A stretch of 64,000 nucleotides of DNA, taken from NCBI RefSeq assembly GCF_004335085.1, contig NZ_RQRS01000007.1, positions 1 to 64,000 on the forward strand, in the 5' to 3' direction. The notes beneath the pieces were generated by a model that made no database searches, was not told the origin of the DNA, and saw nothing but the letters and a program-made list of their open reading frames with translations. Below are positions 9,116-17,955 of the stretch, one piece after another (the first letter of the stretch is position 1; the number at the start of each line of letters is the position of its first letter). The translations under genes were made by a program, and so were the position numbers. This DNA is from Pedobacter nototheniae. GTDB lineage: Bacteria > Bacteroidota > Bacteroidia > Sphingobacteriales > Sphingobacteriaceae.

Positions 9116-9781
9116 ATGCAAAATGCACTTTTAAAAAAGCTTCATATTAAATCAGGTTATACTGTAGAAATTGCTGATGCGCCCGAAAGTGCACCAGCAA
9201 TTTTTGGTGAAATCCCTACAGATGTGTATTTTAAATATAATAACGCAACAAAATTTAATGCTTTAATTTGCTTTTCTCGTAGCAAGAAAGATTTATATAA
9301 TCAAATTGAAAAGTACATTAATCAAATAAAACCTGATATCATCGTTTGGATTTTTTATCCGAAGAAATCATCAAAAATTGATTCTGATTTAGATTTAATG
9401 AACAGCTGGCAAGATTTAAATATGCAAGGCTTAACTCCTTGCGCATCTGCATCAGTTGATAATACCTGGACTGCTTTAAGATTAAAGCTTATTTCAGAAG
9501 TAAAAACATCCGGCGTTGGTAATGCTGAAATAAAAAAGAATGAATTTTCTGAATTTATAGATGTAGATAAAAAAAATGTTAAGCTTCCCAATGATTTTGA
9601 AGCTAAACTGAGGAATCATCCAACCGCATTTCAGTTTTACAATACCCTCTCTTATTCTAATAAAAAGGAATATGTACTGTGGATTTTAACAGCTAAGCAA
9701 GAAAAAACCAGAACTAACAGGTTAGAAAAAGCCCTTGAAATGCTTTTAACTAGCAAAAAAAATCCAAATTCAAAGGATTAG
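9116..9781 (+). CDS. YdeI/OmdA-family protein with N-terminal DUF3052-like domain
   Basis: A 221-residue, two-part protein. The C-terminal 70 residues match the YdeI/OmpD-associated family (FEAKLRNHPTAFQFYNTLSY and KKEYVLWILTAKQEKTR). Members have been linked to bacteriocin protection in enterics. The N-terminal 120 residues (LHIKSGYTVEI, FNALICFSRSKKDL, KPDIIVWIFYPKKSSK) look like the DUF3052-type domain often found alone. The fused arrangement is common in Bacteroidota. Cytoplasmic and soluble; biochemical role unknown. It sits 14 bp after the methylase gene. Confidence 0.75.
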   Translation: MQNALLKKLHIKSGYTVEIADAPESAPAIFGEIPTDVYFKYNNATKFNALICFSRSKKDLYNQIEKYINQIKPDIIVWIFYPKKSSKIDSDLDLMNSWQDLNMQGLTPCASASVDNTWTALRLKLISEVKTSGVGNAEIKKNEFSEFIDVDKKNVKLPNDFEAKLRNHPTAFQFYNTLSYSNKKEYVLWILTAKQEKTRTNRLEKALEMLLTSKKNPNSKD

Positions 9782-9798
9782 AATATTATCATAAAGTT

Positions 9799-9826
9799 AA
9801 TTCTGTATAGAATACTATACAGAATT
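9799..9826. repeat. Perfect 12-bp inverted repeat
   Basis: AATTCTGTATAG and CTATACAGAATT are separated by AATA. It lies 18 bp after the YdeI-family stop and about 165 bp before the ompA start. There is no long U-run after it, so it could be a weak terminator for the upstream operon or an operator for the ompA-like gene. The rest of 9827-9991 is AT-rich leader with no ORF. Confidence 0.6.
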
Positions 9827-9991
9827 TAACGCTCATTTCTCTTTTATATAACAAAACAATTACGAATTTTATTTAATATAAGCTATTGATTTAGTGTGTA
9901 TTGATTTGTTATTTCAATCTTTGGCAGGGTTTTTTCTTAAAGTCAAGCAACAACAGTAGTAAAATCTATTGATTAACATAAAAAGAAAAAT

Positions 9992-11308
9992 ATGAACTCC
10001 AAGATTACAAAATCAACAATGTTGGTTGCCTTATTAGGCTTATCGTCCCAAGTATTTGCTCAAGAAACACCGACTACTAGTCGTTTCTCTACACAAGATT
10101 TCAGAACATGGTCTGTAGGTGTTCATGGTGGTTTATTAACGCCTAGAACAATTTTTGGTAACTCTAACCATTTATTTCAAACTCCAAGCGAGCACATTGG
10201 TTACGGTGGTTACATCAAAAAACAAATTTTACCTTCATTAGGTATCCAAGCAGATTTCTTAGCTGGTAAAGTTGAAGAATTAAGATTAGCTAATGGTGCT
10301 GGTGGTTACGTTGCTAACACTGGGTACAAAACTAACATCCAATGGTCGGGTGCGTTAACAGCAGTTTATAATGTTGCAAACATTAACATTAATAACGAAA
10401 ATGCAGTTATAATCCCTTATTTAAAAGCTGGTGCTGGTTATATGTCATCTGGTGCTACTACTTCACCTTCAACAGCTGATGCTGGTTATTACAGAGAAGG
10501 ATGGTTTATACCTGTAGGTGCGGGTTTTAAATTAGGTGTTGCTAAAGGTATTAACTTAGATTTCGGTTACGATGTAAACTTTGTTAAATCTGCTAAATTT
10601 GATGGATTTAACACTGGTACTAACGACAGATTTGCTTATGCACACGCTGGTTTAGAGTTTGCTTTAGGAAGTAAAGATAAGCCACAATTACAAAATTATA
10701 GCTCTTTAGCTAATTTACGTAAACAAAGTGCAGAAGAAAGTGCTGATTTAAGAAGAGCATTATCTACTGCAGAACAAAATGCAGCTAGAGATCGTGAGCA
10801 ATATGCTAAAGATTTAGGTGATGATGATAATGATGGTGTTGCAAACAAATTTGACAAATGCCCAGGAACTCCAGCTGGTACTGTAGTTGATGGTTCAGGT
10901 TGTCCTTTAACAACTCCAAAACCACAAATCATTAAAGAAACTAAAGTTGTTGTAACTGAAGCAGATCGTAAAGTTGTTACTGACGCGATTAAAGATTTAG
11001 AATTTGATTTAGGTAAAGCGACTATTCGTCCAAAATCATACACTACATTAAACCGTGTTGCAGCTTTATTAGTTGAGAAAAACTTTAGCTTAAAATTAGC
11101 TGGTCATACAGATAATACAGGTTCTAAAGAGTTAAACTTACGTTTATCTAAAGATAGAGCTGAATCAGTAAAAGCTTACTTAGTATCTCAAGGCGCTAAC
11201 GCTTCAAGAATCGAAGCTACTGGTTACGGAATGGGTCAACCAATTGCAACTAACAAAACTGCAGCTGGTCGTCAACAAAACCGTCGTGTAGAGTTTACTT
11301 TATACTAG
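9992..11308 (+). CDS. OmpA-family outer membrane protein with TSP3 linker
   Basis: A 438-residue porin-like protein. In order it has a signal peptide (1-23, cut after VFA), an N-terminal eight-strand-type beta barrel (about 30-230), a short alpha/coil stretch rich in Arg and Glu, and one thrombospondin type-3 calcium-binding repeat (DDDNDGVANKFDKCPG, then DGSGCP). A C-terminal OmpA peptidoglycan-binding domain follows (LAGHTDNTGSKELNLRLSKDRA). It anchors the outer membrane to murein. Codon use is more biased to GGT/GCT/TTA than in neighbours, consistent with a highly expressed porin. Monocistronic, with a strong terminator. Confidence 0.93.
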   Translation: MNSKITKSTMLVALLGLSSQVFAQETPTTSRFSTQDFRTWSVGVHGGLLTPRTIFGNSNHLFQTPSEHIGYGGYIKKQILPSLGIQADFLAGKVEELRLANGAGGYVANTGYKTNIQWSGALTAVYNVANININNENAVIIPYLKAGAGYMSSGATTSPSTADAGYYREGWFIPVGAGFKLGVAKGINLDFGYDVNFVKSAKFDGFNTGTNDRFAYAHAGLEFALGSKDKPQLQNYSSLANLRKQSAEESADLRRALSTAEQNAARDREQYAKDLGDDDNDGVANKFDKCPGTPAGTVVDGSGCPLTTPKPQIIKETKVVVTEADRKVVTDAIKDLEFDLGKATIRPKSYTTLNRVAALLVEKNFSLKLAGHTDNTGSKELNLRLSKDRAESVKAYLVSQGANASRIEATGYGMGQPIATNKTAAGRQQNRRVEFTLY

Positions 11309-11329
11309 TCGTTAATTAACGATAAATGA

Positions 11330-11357
11330 AAAGGCCCGATTAAATCGGGCCTTTTTT
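11330..11357 (+). terminator. Terminator of the OmpA-family gene
   Basis: AAGGCCCGAT/ATCGGGCCTT forms a GC-rich 10-bp stem followed by TTTTTT. It can also end leftward transcripts. Confidence 0.9.
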
Positions 11358-11408
11358 CATGCTTATAATTTTTAGATAAAAAATCAAATAAGTATTTAAA
11401 CCAAAAGA

Positions 11409-12740
11409 TTAAGATAAACCCTTTTTGTTTTTATAAGTCATTTTAGCTTTAGTACCCGCACTATAATTGTAATTTTTTACATTGCTGGCTTTCTTTTCAT
11501 GAAAAGCTGCACCACGTTCAGAAGAGTCATCTTCATCATCTACTGCCTTTTTCTTTTTCGTTTTTGAAGCAGTTGCATCAACAACCTTTAAGTCTTCAGG
11601 CAAATCCATAACTTGCATTAGCTCTCCTACTGCTTGTTCAATTTTTCTAACTTCAATTAATTCAATATCTGTAGAAAAAGTAATGGCAACAACTTCTTCA
11701 TCGCTATGCTTTACAATTCTTTTAATTAGAGTTTCCTTTTGCTCAGGTAATTCTAAATGGATGATAAATGGAATACCCGAAATATCAAGATCCTGCAATC
11801 CTTCATTCGCTACAATTAAAATTCGTGCTTCAGCAATATTTTTAAAATCCTGAATATCATCAAAGCCTGCATCGTCAAAAAATAATGATCTATAAATACT
11901 AATTTCACCCTCATTAACGTGGTTAAAGTTTTTATAAACCGTTTGGGCCGTTAATTTAGTATTTACAAAAACTACCACCTTATCAAAAACTTCAACATCG
12001 CTCATTAAAAGTGTAAGCAAATTAAGTTTAGTTCTAAAATTTGGAACTTGATACAACAATTGTTGGTGCACTTCAGCTTCTTTTTCTGCCAATTCCTGAA
12101 CTTCTATAATAGCAGGAAATTTCATAAAAGGATTAAGCATGTGGTTTAATTTATCATGCAATACCTCCGTAAAAATTACGTGTTGAGATTTTTGAGCACT
12201 ATTTGCCAATTCCACAACTGGTAATTGTAATCCTTTTTTAACGATCAATTCAGCATTATCTACAATAAATAACTGAATTTTATTAGTGTTAAGTGCCAGC
12301 TTCAAATATAAGGCACGAGCCCGATCAGGCACGGCAACAATAATATCCACACCATCGGTAAGTTCGTTCATTTGGGCATCAATGCTTCCTGAACTATCTA
12401 TGCCAACAATGCGAAATGTTTTATTTCTGTTTAGTAAATTAAACTGTGCTATAACCTCAGCAACATGCTCTGCATCAGGCACTAAAATCAAAGCTCTAGG
12501 TGCTTCTTCAAATGCATATTTAAGCTTCATTAGTGTAGCCAAAACATAAGTAGTGGTTTTTCCAATGCCCTCTGGTCCTACAGCTATTACATCCTGCCCA
12601 CCTAAAATTCTCGACATCGTTTTTAACTGAACCTCTTTTGGGGTTAGAAATCCGGCATCTGTCATTGCCGCAACAAGTGGCTTACTGAGTTTTAATTTAT
12701 CTAAAGACACAATTTTTTTGATTAATGAATAAGAGTGCAA
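11409..12740 (-). CDS. Degenerate DEAD-box helicase-like protein
   Basis: A 443-residue protein with the two-RecA architecture of DEAD-box RNA helicases but eroded catalytic motifs. The Q-motif region (GFLTPKEVQLKTM) and a Walker A (GPEGIGKTT, Lys61) remain. Motif II is DNAE (161-164) instead of DEAD, motif III is TEV instead of SAT, and no HRxGRxxR motif VI is seen (KRIVKHSD occupies the area). The C-terminal 60 residues are basic and low-complexity. It may be a non-catalytic RNA-binding or ATP-sensing paralogue. The family relationship is clear; activity is doubtful. It stands alone, convergent with the porin gene. Confidence 0.75.
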   Translation of the reverse strand: MHSYSLIKKIVSLDKLKLSKPLVAAMTDAGFLTPKEVQLKTMSRILGGQDVIAVGPEGIGKTTTYVLATLMKLKYAFEEAPRALILVPDAEHVAEVIAQFNLLNRNKTFRIVGIDSSGSIDAQMNELTDGVDIIVAVPDRARALYLKLALNTNKIQLFIVDNAELIVKKGLQLPVVELANSAQKSQHVIFTEVLHDKLNHMLNPFMKFPAIIEVQELAEKEAEVHQQLLYQVPNFRTKLNLLTLLMSDVEVFDKVVVFVNTKLTAQTVYKNFNHVNEGEISIYRSLFFDDAGFDDIQDFKNIAEARILIVANEGLQDLDISGIPFIIHLELPEQKETLIKRIVKHSDEEVVAITFSTDIELIEVRKIEQAVGELMQVMDLPEDLKVVDATASKTKKKKAVDDEDDSSERGAAFHEKKASNVKNYNYSAGTKAKMTYKNKKGLS

Positions 12741-12864
12741 ATATCCTGAAAATAATTAGCTTTTAAGAACATGAATTTGCAAAGCTTTATTTGAGCGATT
12801 TAAATGGCTAAAAAATATTTCAAAATAAACACTACTATTTCTATAGATATTGTATACTAATTTA

Positions 12865-12872
12865 TATATTTG
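12865..12872 (+). promoter_or_regulatory. Candidate -7 promoter element for the small ORF
   Basis: TATATTTG is a perfect match to the Bacteroidota -7 consensus TAnnTTTG and lies 54 bp upstream of a 53-codon ORF. The only nearby TTG (12850-12852) is closer than the usual 19-20 nt, so the -33 element is uncertain. Confidence 0.4.
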
Positions 12873-12925
12873 CCTAACATTATTGGTTAACGTTATTTAT
12901 GCTTTAAAATTAAAGGATTACTATT

Positions 12926-13087
12926 ATGTCTATTTACTTTCAATATCCCGCAATAGATGAATATCCAAATTTCATTTATCCACTAACAAGTGATGAAAAA
13001 AAGGAATTAATTTCTGATGATAAAGATAATTTAAACAAAGAGCAAATTGCCGAATTAAAGGATTATTTAACGCTTAAACAATTATAA
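12926..13087 (+). CDS. Small hypothetical protein (53 aa)
   Basis: An ATG-initiated ORF of 53 codons starting MSIYFQYPAIDEYPNF and ending in a Lys/Leu-rich helix, with no cysteine and high charge. An AAAGGATTA stretch sits 9-14 nt before the ATG, and a TAnnTTTG element lies upstream. The composition (balanced charges, helical second half) looks coding. I recognise no family. It ends 7 bp before the tRNA-like gene. Could be a genuine small protein or a chance ORF. Confidence 0.45.
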   Translation: MSIYFQYPAIDEYPNFIYPLTSDEKKELISDDKDNLNKEQIAELKDYLTLKQL

Positions 13088-13094
13088 CAATATT

Positions 13095-13168
13095 GGCCAG
13101 TTGACTGAAAGGAAGGTTGGGGTTTCATAAACTCATACATGGTGGTTCGAATCCATCACTAGGCCGCA
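13095..13168 (+). tRNA. Divergent tRNA-like gene, anticodon CAU
   Basis: A cloverleaf can be folded. It has a 7-nt 5' acceptor strand (13095-13101), T8, a 3-bp D stem with a short D loop containing GG, and an anticodon loop TTCATAA (anticodon CAU). A 5-nt variable region and a textbook T-arm follow: GGTGG, TTCGAAT, CCATC. Most invariant tertiary positions (T8, A14, GG18-19, T33, T54-T55-C56, A58, C61) are present. Oddities: the acceptor pairs fully only if one A (13161) is bulged, the anticodon stem has one mismatch, and the D stem is only 3 bp. CAU would mean Met, fMet or lysidine-Ile. It may be a divergent functional tRNA or a decaying one. Confidence 0.5.
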
Positions 13169-13247
13169 AAGTATACGCTCATATACTTTACAAGCTTGAA
13201 ATAAGCTTGAATGATTTGGTTATCATATATTTGTTTTGTTGTTAGCT

Positions 13248-13282
13248 AAGGCTATCCGCGAGGGATAGCCTTATTTTTTTTG
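13248..13282 (+). terminator. Strong terminator after the tRNA-like gene
   Basis: AAGGCTATCC/GGATAGCCTT is a perfect 10-bp stem followed by eight T. Two more small dyads lie between the tRNA-like gene and this stem: AAGTATA/TATACTT and CAAGCTT/AAGCTTG. Confidence 0.85.
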
Positions 13283-13375
13283 AAATAATTTAACAATCAA
13301 AACAATTTTTAAAATACTTGGTTATATAGTTAATTCACATTATACTAATCTTTTACAGATTAATTTGTTTGGTTT

Positions 13376-13403
13376 AAAGGGATTTATGGATATAAATCCC
13401 TTT
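13376..13403 (+). terminator. Second terminator-like hairpin
   Basis: A perfect 12-bp stem (AAAGGGATTTAT with its complement) with a GGAT loop is followed by T-rich sequence. No ORF lies between this and the previous terminator (13283-13375), so it either backs up the first or ends a separate short RNA. Confidence 0.6.
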
Positions 13404-13470
13404 TCTTGTTTTTTGTTACCTTCATTTCAGCTATCCAAACGCTATATTCGTTTAAAATATCACATATTAG

Positions 13471-14496
13471 ATGAACAGAAAACATTTCCTTTCTTCATTT
13501 ATAGCTTCAGCTACATTATTACCGGCATTTAAAAGCTTGGCTAATCCCATTGAACCTGAAAATAATTCCTCTTTCAAAATACCCCCTTATTTAAAACCAG
13601 GCAGTACAATAGGAATTACAAGCCCCGCTGGCTACATTACAATGGAGCAAATTCAACCTTCCGTTTTGCAAATGCAAAGTTGGGGTTTTGATATTAAGAT
13701 TGGAAATACAATTGGCAAACGCGATTTTACTTACGGTGGTACTGATGAAGAAAGACTTTCGGATTTTCAGAATATGCTTGATGATCCAAAAATTGAAACC
13801 ATTATGTGTGCTCGAGGTGGATACGGTTTTGTGAGGATTATTGATAAGCTTGATTTTTCTAAGTTTAAGAAAAATCCAAAATGGATTATAGGTTTTAGCG
13901 ATATAACGGTTTTACATTGTCATTTAGCCAAGCAGTTTAATATCGCATCTATCCATTCAAAAATGTGCAATAGCTTTCCTGATGACTGGAACAAGGCTGA
14001 GCCGATTCAAATAGATACTATTTTGTCTATTAAGAAAGCATTAATTGGTGAAGAAATGACCTACTCCGCTCCTGCTCACATAAATAATAAATTTGGTAAT
14101 GCTGAGGGCATTTTAGTTGGAGGCAACCTGAGTATTATTGAAACACTTTGCGGAAGTGAATCTGATTTGAACACCGATCACAAAATTCTTTTTGTAGAAG
14201 ATACTGGCGAATATTTATACAGCTTGGATAGAATGTTTTGGAATTTGAAACGAAGCGGAAAACTAAATAAGCTAAAAGGATTGATTGTTGGAGGTTTTAA
14301 GGTTAAGCCCGATGATGCTGGTGAAGAATTTGGAAAAACCATTTATGAAATCGTGATGGAAAAAATTAAGGAATATAACTATCCTGTTGCATTCGATTTT
14401 CCTGTAGGCCATCAAAGAAATAACTTTGCATTAAAGTGTGGCGTACAACATCAATTACAAGTAAATGAAAGCGGAACTGTATTAAAAACAATATAA
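13471..14496 (+). CDS. LD-carboxypeptidase, peptidase family S66
   Basis: A murein-tetrapeptide LD-carboxypeptidase, which removes the terminal D-Ala from cytoplasmic or periplasmic muropeptides. The 341-residue protein has the S66 Ser-Glu-His triad in the expected order: Ser143 in GFSDIT, Glu243 in FVEDTGEYLYSLDRM, His314 in GHQRNNFAL. Unlike the cytoplasmic E. coli LdcA it has a Tat- or Sec-like N-terminus (MNRKHFLSSFIASATLLPAF), suggesting export. It has its own AT-rich upstream region, and the MacAB-type operon begins 166 bp after it. Confidence 0.9.
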   Translation: MNRKHFLSSFIASATLLPAFKSLANPIEPENNSSFKIPPYLKPGSTIGITSPAGYITMEQIQPSVLQMQSWGFDIKIGNTIGKRDFTYGGTDEERLSDFQNMLDDPKIETIMCARGGYGFVRIIDKLDFSKFKKNPKWIIGFSDITVLHCHLAKQFNIASIHSKMCNSFPDDWNKAEPIQIDTILSIKKALIGEEMTYSAPAHINNKFGNAEGILVGGNLSIIETLCGSESDLNTDHKILFVEDTGEYLYSLDRMFWNLKRSGKLNKLKGLIVGGFKVKPDDAGEEFGKTIYEIVMEKIKEYNYPVAFDFPVGHQRNNFALKCGVQHQLQVNESGTVLKTI

Positions 14497-14662
14497 ATTA
14501 TCAATTTTTCTCAATAAAAGGCAAACCTTCGGAATCCACTTATCTCAAAATAAGATTCTTTGATCTCAACAATTTCAGGTTTGGTCTCAATTTCCAAAAT
14601 ATCACTTTACGCGGATATATTTTTGTGTACAATATTACGATTACGTACAAAAAATATTCGCC

Positions 14663-15958
14663 ATGCGCCCATACATTCAATATATAGTTATAATTCTATT
14701 TCTGCTTGCAGGATATAGCGGCAATGCACAAGAGCAATCTAAAGTTTGGGATTTAAAAACCTGCATTGAATATGCTAAGGATAAAAACATTAACATTAAT
14801 AATTTGGTGTTAAGTTCTAAAACTGCTGAGCAAGATTTAATCGCTTCTAAAAGTGCCACACTTCCTAATTTATCCGCCAGTGTATCACAAGCAATCACAA
14901 ATTATAAATCGGGGTTGGAAACTACCAGCGGTTATGGTGTAAACTCTGCATTAACACTTTATAATGGTGGTTATTTAAAAAACGACATTAAGGCTAAAGA
15001 TTTGAGCTTACAAACAGCTAATCTTTCTGTTGATGCAGCTAAAAACGATATTACCATTTCTATTACGCAAGCTTATTTAAATATTCTTTTGGCTAAAGAA
15101 AATATCACTTACCTGCAGGATTTACTTACTACAAGCAAAGCACAGGTAGACCAGGCGCAACAACAAATGAAATTTGGCACGATAGCAAAAAAGGATTTGC
15201 TTCAGTTGGAGGCTAGTTATGCAAATGATAAATATACGCTGGTAACTGCACAAAATACTTTGCAGCAAAATATTTTAACCTTAAAACAAATTTTGCAACT
15301 ACCAACTTCGTCGCCTTTTGATGTGGTAACACAAGATACTACAAAGAATACTCAGGCATTGGATAATCTGGCTTCAGCACAAGATAAAGCCTTGCGCACG
15401 CGTCCGGAAATTAAAAGTGCAGAATTAAATATTCAACTGCAAACCACAGAGTTGTTAAAGGCAAAAGCCACAATAAGACCAACTTTAAGTTTGTCTGGAT
15501 CTTTATATAGTGGCTACAACAATAATTCAATAGGCAATTATTCTTACCAACTTAATAACGCATTTAATCAATCCTTGGGTTTAACTCTTTCTATTCCAAT
15601 TTTTGATAGAAAAGTAACAAAAACTAATGTTGCAAAAGCGAATATAGGGATAGAACAAGCCAGATTATCTTTACTAGATACCAAAACAACATTAACTCAA
15701 AATGTTGAGAGAGCCTACATTAATGTGCAAAATGCTAATAGCCAATACGAAGCAGCAGAAGAACAATTTAAATATACGGATGAAGCTTTACGGATTTCCA
15801 ATGCACAATTAAAGCAAGGCGTTAGCAATACCGTGGAATATTTACAACAAAAAAATCTTTATATACAAGCGTTGCAATCTTTTGTGCAAGCAAAATATAC
15901 TGCAAACTTATATACCAAAATATACAATTTTTATACAGGTATTCCAATAACTAATTAA
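14663..15958 (+). CDS. TolC-family outer membrane efflux protein
   Basis: A 431-residue outer-membrane channel of a tripartite pump. It has a signal peptide (about 1-22, ending GNAQ) and two repeated outer-membrane-factor domains rich in long amphipathic helices (LLLAKENITYLQDLL, NVERAYINVQNANSQYEAAEEQ). The TolC-like C-terminal region is also present. Length is typical for Bacteroidota members. It is the first gene of a six-gene rightward run with adaptor, ATPase, permease, kinase and regulator. The 166-bp gap before it should hold the operon promoter. Confidence 0.92.
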   Translation: MRPYIQYIVIILFLLAGYSGNAQEQSKVWDLKTCIEYAKDKNININNLVLSSKTAEQDLIASKSATLPNLSASVSQAITNYKSGLETTSGYGVNSALTLYNGGYLKNDIKAKDLSLQTANLSVDAAKNDITISITQAYLNILLAKENITYLQDLLTTSKAQVDQAQQQMKFGTIAKKDLLQLEASYANDKYTLVTAQNTLQQNILTLKQILQLPTSSPFDVVTQDTTKNTQALDNLASAQDKALRTRPEIKSAELNIQLQTTELLKAKATIRPTLSLSGSLYSGYNNNSIGNYSYQLNNAFNQSLGLTLSIPIFDRKVTKTNVAKANIGIEQARLSLLDTKTTLTQNVERAYINVQNANSQYEAAEEQFKYTDEALRISNAQLKQGVSNTVEYLQQKNLYIQALQSFVQAKYTANLYTKIYNFYTGIPITN

Positions 15959-15999
15959 ATCATCATAAAAGATTAAGGCATCATATTAACATTAAGAAA

Positions 16000-17199
16000 A
16001 TGAAGAAGAATAAAATTATATGGATCATAATAGGTATTGCCATTATTGCCTTTGGAGTTTGGTATTTCGCCTTACGTAAAACCGAGCAAGTTGTAGTTTT
16101 AACAACGGAGAAACCTAAAATGGGTTATATTTCTGAAAACGTAACTGCAACGGGCAAAGTACAGCCAGTAGATACCGTTGCCGTAGGTACTCAGGTTTCA
16201 GGCACTATAAAAACTCTTTATGCCGATTTTAATTCAAAAGTTAAAAAGGGCCAATTGCTGGCAGAGCTGGATAAAACCTTATTCGAAGCCACTGTTAATC
16301 AATACCAGGCAAATTTAGCAAGTGCGCAAAGTCAGCTTGTTTATCAGCAAGGAAATTTTAGTCGCCAAAGTGGATTATACAATGTTGGGGCCATAAGCAA
16401 AGCCGATTATGATAATGCTTTATACACTTACAATGCCGCAAAAGCATCTGTAAATAGCATCAAGGCACAGTTGCAATCTGCACAAAAAAACCTATCGTTG
16501 GCAAGCATCTATTCTCCTATTGATGGTACAGTTTTATCTCGTAGCGTAAGTGAAGGTACAACCGTGGCTGCAAGTTTTAGCACCCCTACCATTTTTAGTA
16601 TTGCAAAAGATTTAACTAAGATGCAAGTAGAGGCTTCTGTAGATGAGGCTGATGTAGGTGACATTTCAAAAGATGAACGTGCTACATTTACGGTTGATGC
16701 TTATTTGAATGATACTTTTAATGGAACAATTCAGGAAATAAGGCTTAATCCTACCATTTCTTCTAATGTGGTAACTTATAAAACCATTATTAAAACCGCA
16801 AATGATGATAACAAGCTAAAACCTGGAATGACAGCTAACATAACCATTTTTACTAAAGAGGTAAATAATGCAATGTTGATTCCTGCAAAAGCAATTAAAT
16901 ACATGCCAGATTCTACACTTGGTCCAAAATATCAGCTTAGTTGGATTAATCCAGATAAAAAACCAGTAGCAGAAAATGAAGCCTATGTTTGGGTTAAAGC
17001 TGCAGAAAATAAATTAGTACAGAAAAAGATAAAAACTGGCATAAATAATAATACCCAGGTAGAAGTTTTGGAAGGTTTGGCTGCTACAGATGAAGTAATT
17101 ACAGCAGCGCAAGCAATGGGTAAAGCCGAAGCTAAAAGTCAAGGACAATCAAGTCCATTTATGCCAAAACGTCCAGGTGGAAATAATAGGAAAAGATAA
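16000..17199 (+). CDS. MacA-like periplasmic adaptor (HlyD/RND-MFP family)
   Basis: A 399-residue membrane-fusion protein linking the inner-membrane ABC pump to the TolC channel. It has one N-terminal membrane anchor (about 5-24), then the lipoyl half-motif (VAVGTQVSGTIKTLYADFNSKVKKGQLLAEL) and an alpha-helical hairpin built from heptads of Ala/Gln. The second lipoyl half (IYSPIDGTVLSRSVSEGTTV) and beta-barrel domains follow. The C-terminal tail is Gln/Pro/Gly-rich. The stop overlaps the ATPase start (TAATGG). Confidence 0.92.
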   Translation: MKKNKIIWIIIGIAIIAFGVWYFALRKTEQVVVLTTEKPKMGYISENVTATGKVQPVDTVAVGTQVSGTIKTLYADFNSKVKKGQLLAELDKTLFEATVNQYQANLASAQSQLVYQQGNFSRQSGLYNVGAISKADYDNALYTYNAAKASVNSIKAQLQSAQKNLSLASIYSPIDGTVLSRSVSEGTTVAASFSTPTIFSIAKDLTKMQVEASVDEADVGDISKDERATFTVDAYLNDTFNGTIQEIRLNPTISSNVVTYKTIIKTANDDNKLKPGMTANITIFTKEVNNAMLIPAKAIKYMPDSTLGPKYQLSWINPDKKPVAENEAYVWVKAAENKLVQKKIKTGINNNTQVEVLEGLAATDEVITAAQAMGKAEAKSQGQSSPFMPKRPGGNNRKR

Positions 17200-17945
17200 T
17201 GGGACAAAAGATATTAGATATTCAGGATTTAAAACGAGAGTTTGTAATGGGAAACCAAACTGTTCGTGCTTTAAAGGGAATAAGCTTCGATATAAAAGCC
17301 GGAGAGTTTGTAACCATTATGGGTAGCAGCGGTTCTGGAAAAACAACTTTGCTTAATATTTTAGGCTGTTTAGATAAACCAACCGATGGCACTTATTTGC
17401 TGGATGGTGTAGATGTTAAAAGCTTAGATAGAGATAGTTTAGCAGGTTTAAGAAATACAAAAATTGGTTTTGTGTTTCAGGCTTATAATTTATTGCCTAG
17501 AACATCTGCATTAGAAAATGTAGAACTTCCTCTTTTCTATAATAAAAAAATATCAGCTGATGAACGTAAAGAAAAAGCCATTAAAGCATTAGAATCGGTA
17601 AAATTAGCCGAACGCTTTGATCATACACCAAGCCAGCTTTCTGGTGGGCAGCAACAACGTGTGGCTATTGCAAGAGCACTTGTAAACCAACCTGTTATGA
17701 TTTTAGCCGATGAAGCTACCGGAAATTTGGATACAAGAACTTCCTACGAGATCATGGCTTTAATGCAAGAACTTAATGCCGAAGGGAAAACAATAGTTTT
17801 TGTAACACACGAGCCGGATATTGCCGCTTTTAGTACCCGAACTATTATGCTTCGTGATGGAAAAATTCAAAAAGATAGTATAAATCAAAATCAGCGTTCT
17901 GCGAAAGAAGCACTTGCCGGTTTACCAGAATCAGATGATTATTAA
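17199..17945 (+). CDS. MacB-type ABC transporter ATP-binding protein
   Basis: A 248-residue LolD/MacB-class ATPase. All motifs are intact: Walker [11 protein letters not shown]-loop region [10 protein letters not shown], signature [15 protein letters not shown], Walker [12 protein letters not shown] and switch His in FVTHEPD. In E. coli MacB the ATPase and permease are one polypeptide; here they are separate genes 10 bp apart. It would drive extrusion of a peptide, lipid or drug substrate by the mechanotransmission mechanism known for MacB. Confidence 0.94.
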   Translation: MGQKILDIQDLKREFVMGNQTVRALKGISFDIKAGEFVTIMGSSGSGKTTLLNILGCLDKPTDGTYLLDGVDVKSLDRDSLAGLRNTKIGFVFQAYNLLPRTSALENVELPLFYNKKISADERKEKAIKALESVKLAERFDHTPSQLSGGQQQRVAIARALVNQPVMILADEATGNLDTRTSYEIMALMQELNAEGKTIVFVTHEPDIAAFSTRTIMLRDGKIQKDSINQNQRSAKEALAGLPESDDY

Positions 17946-17955
17946 ATAAAAAAAG

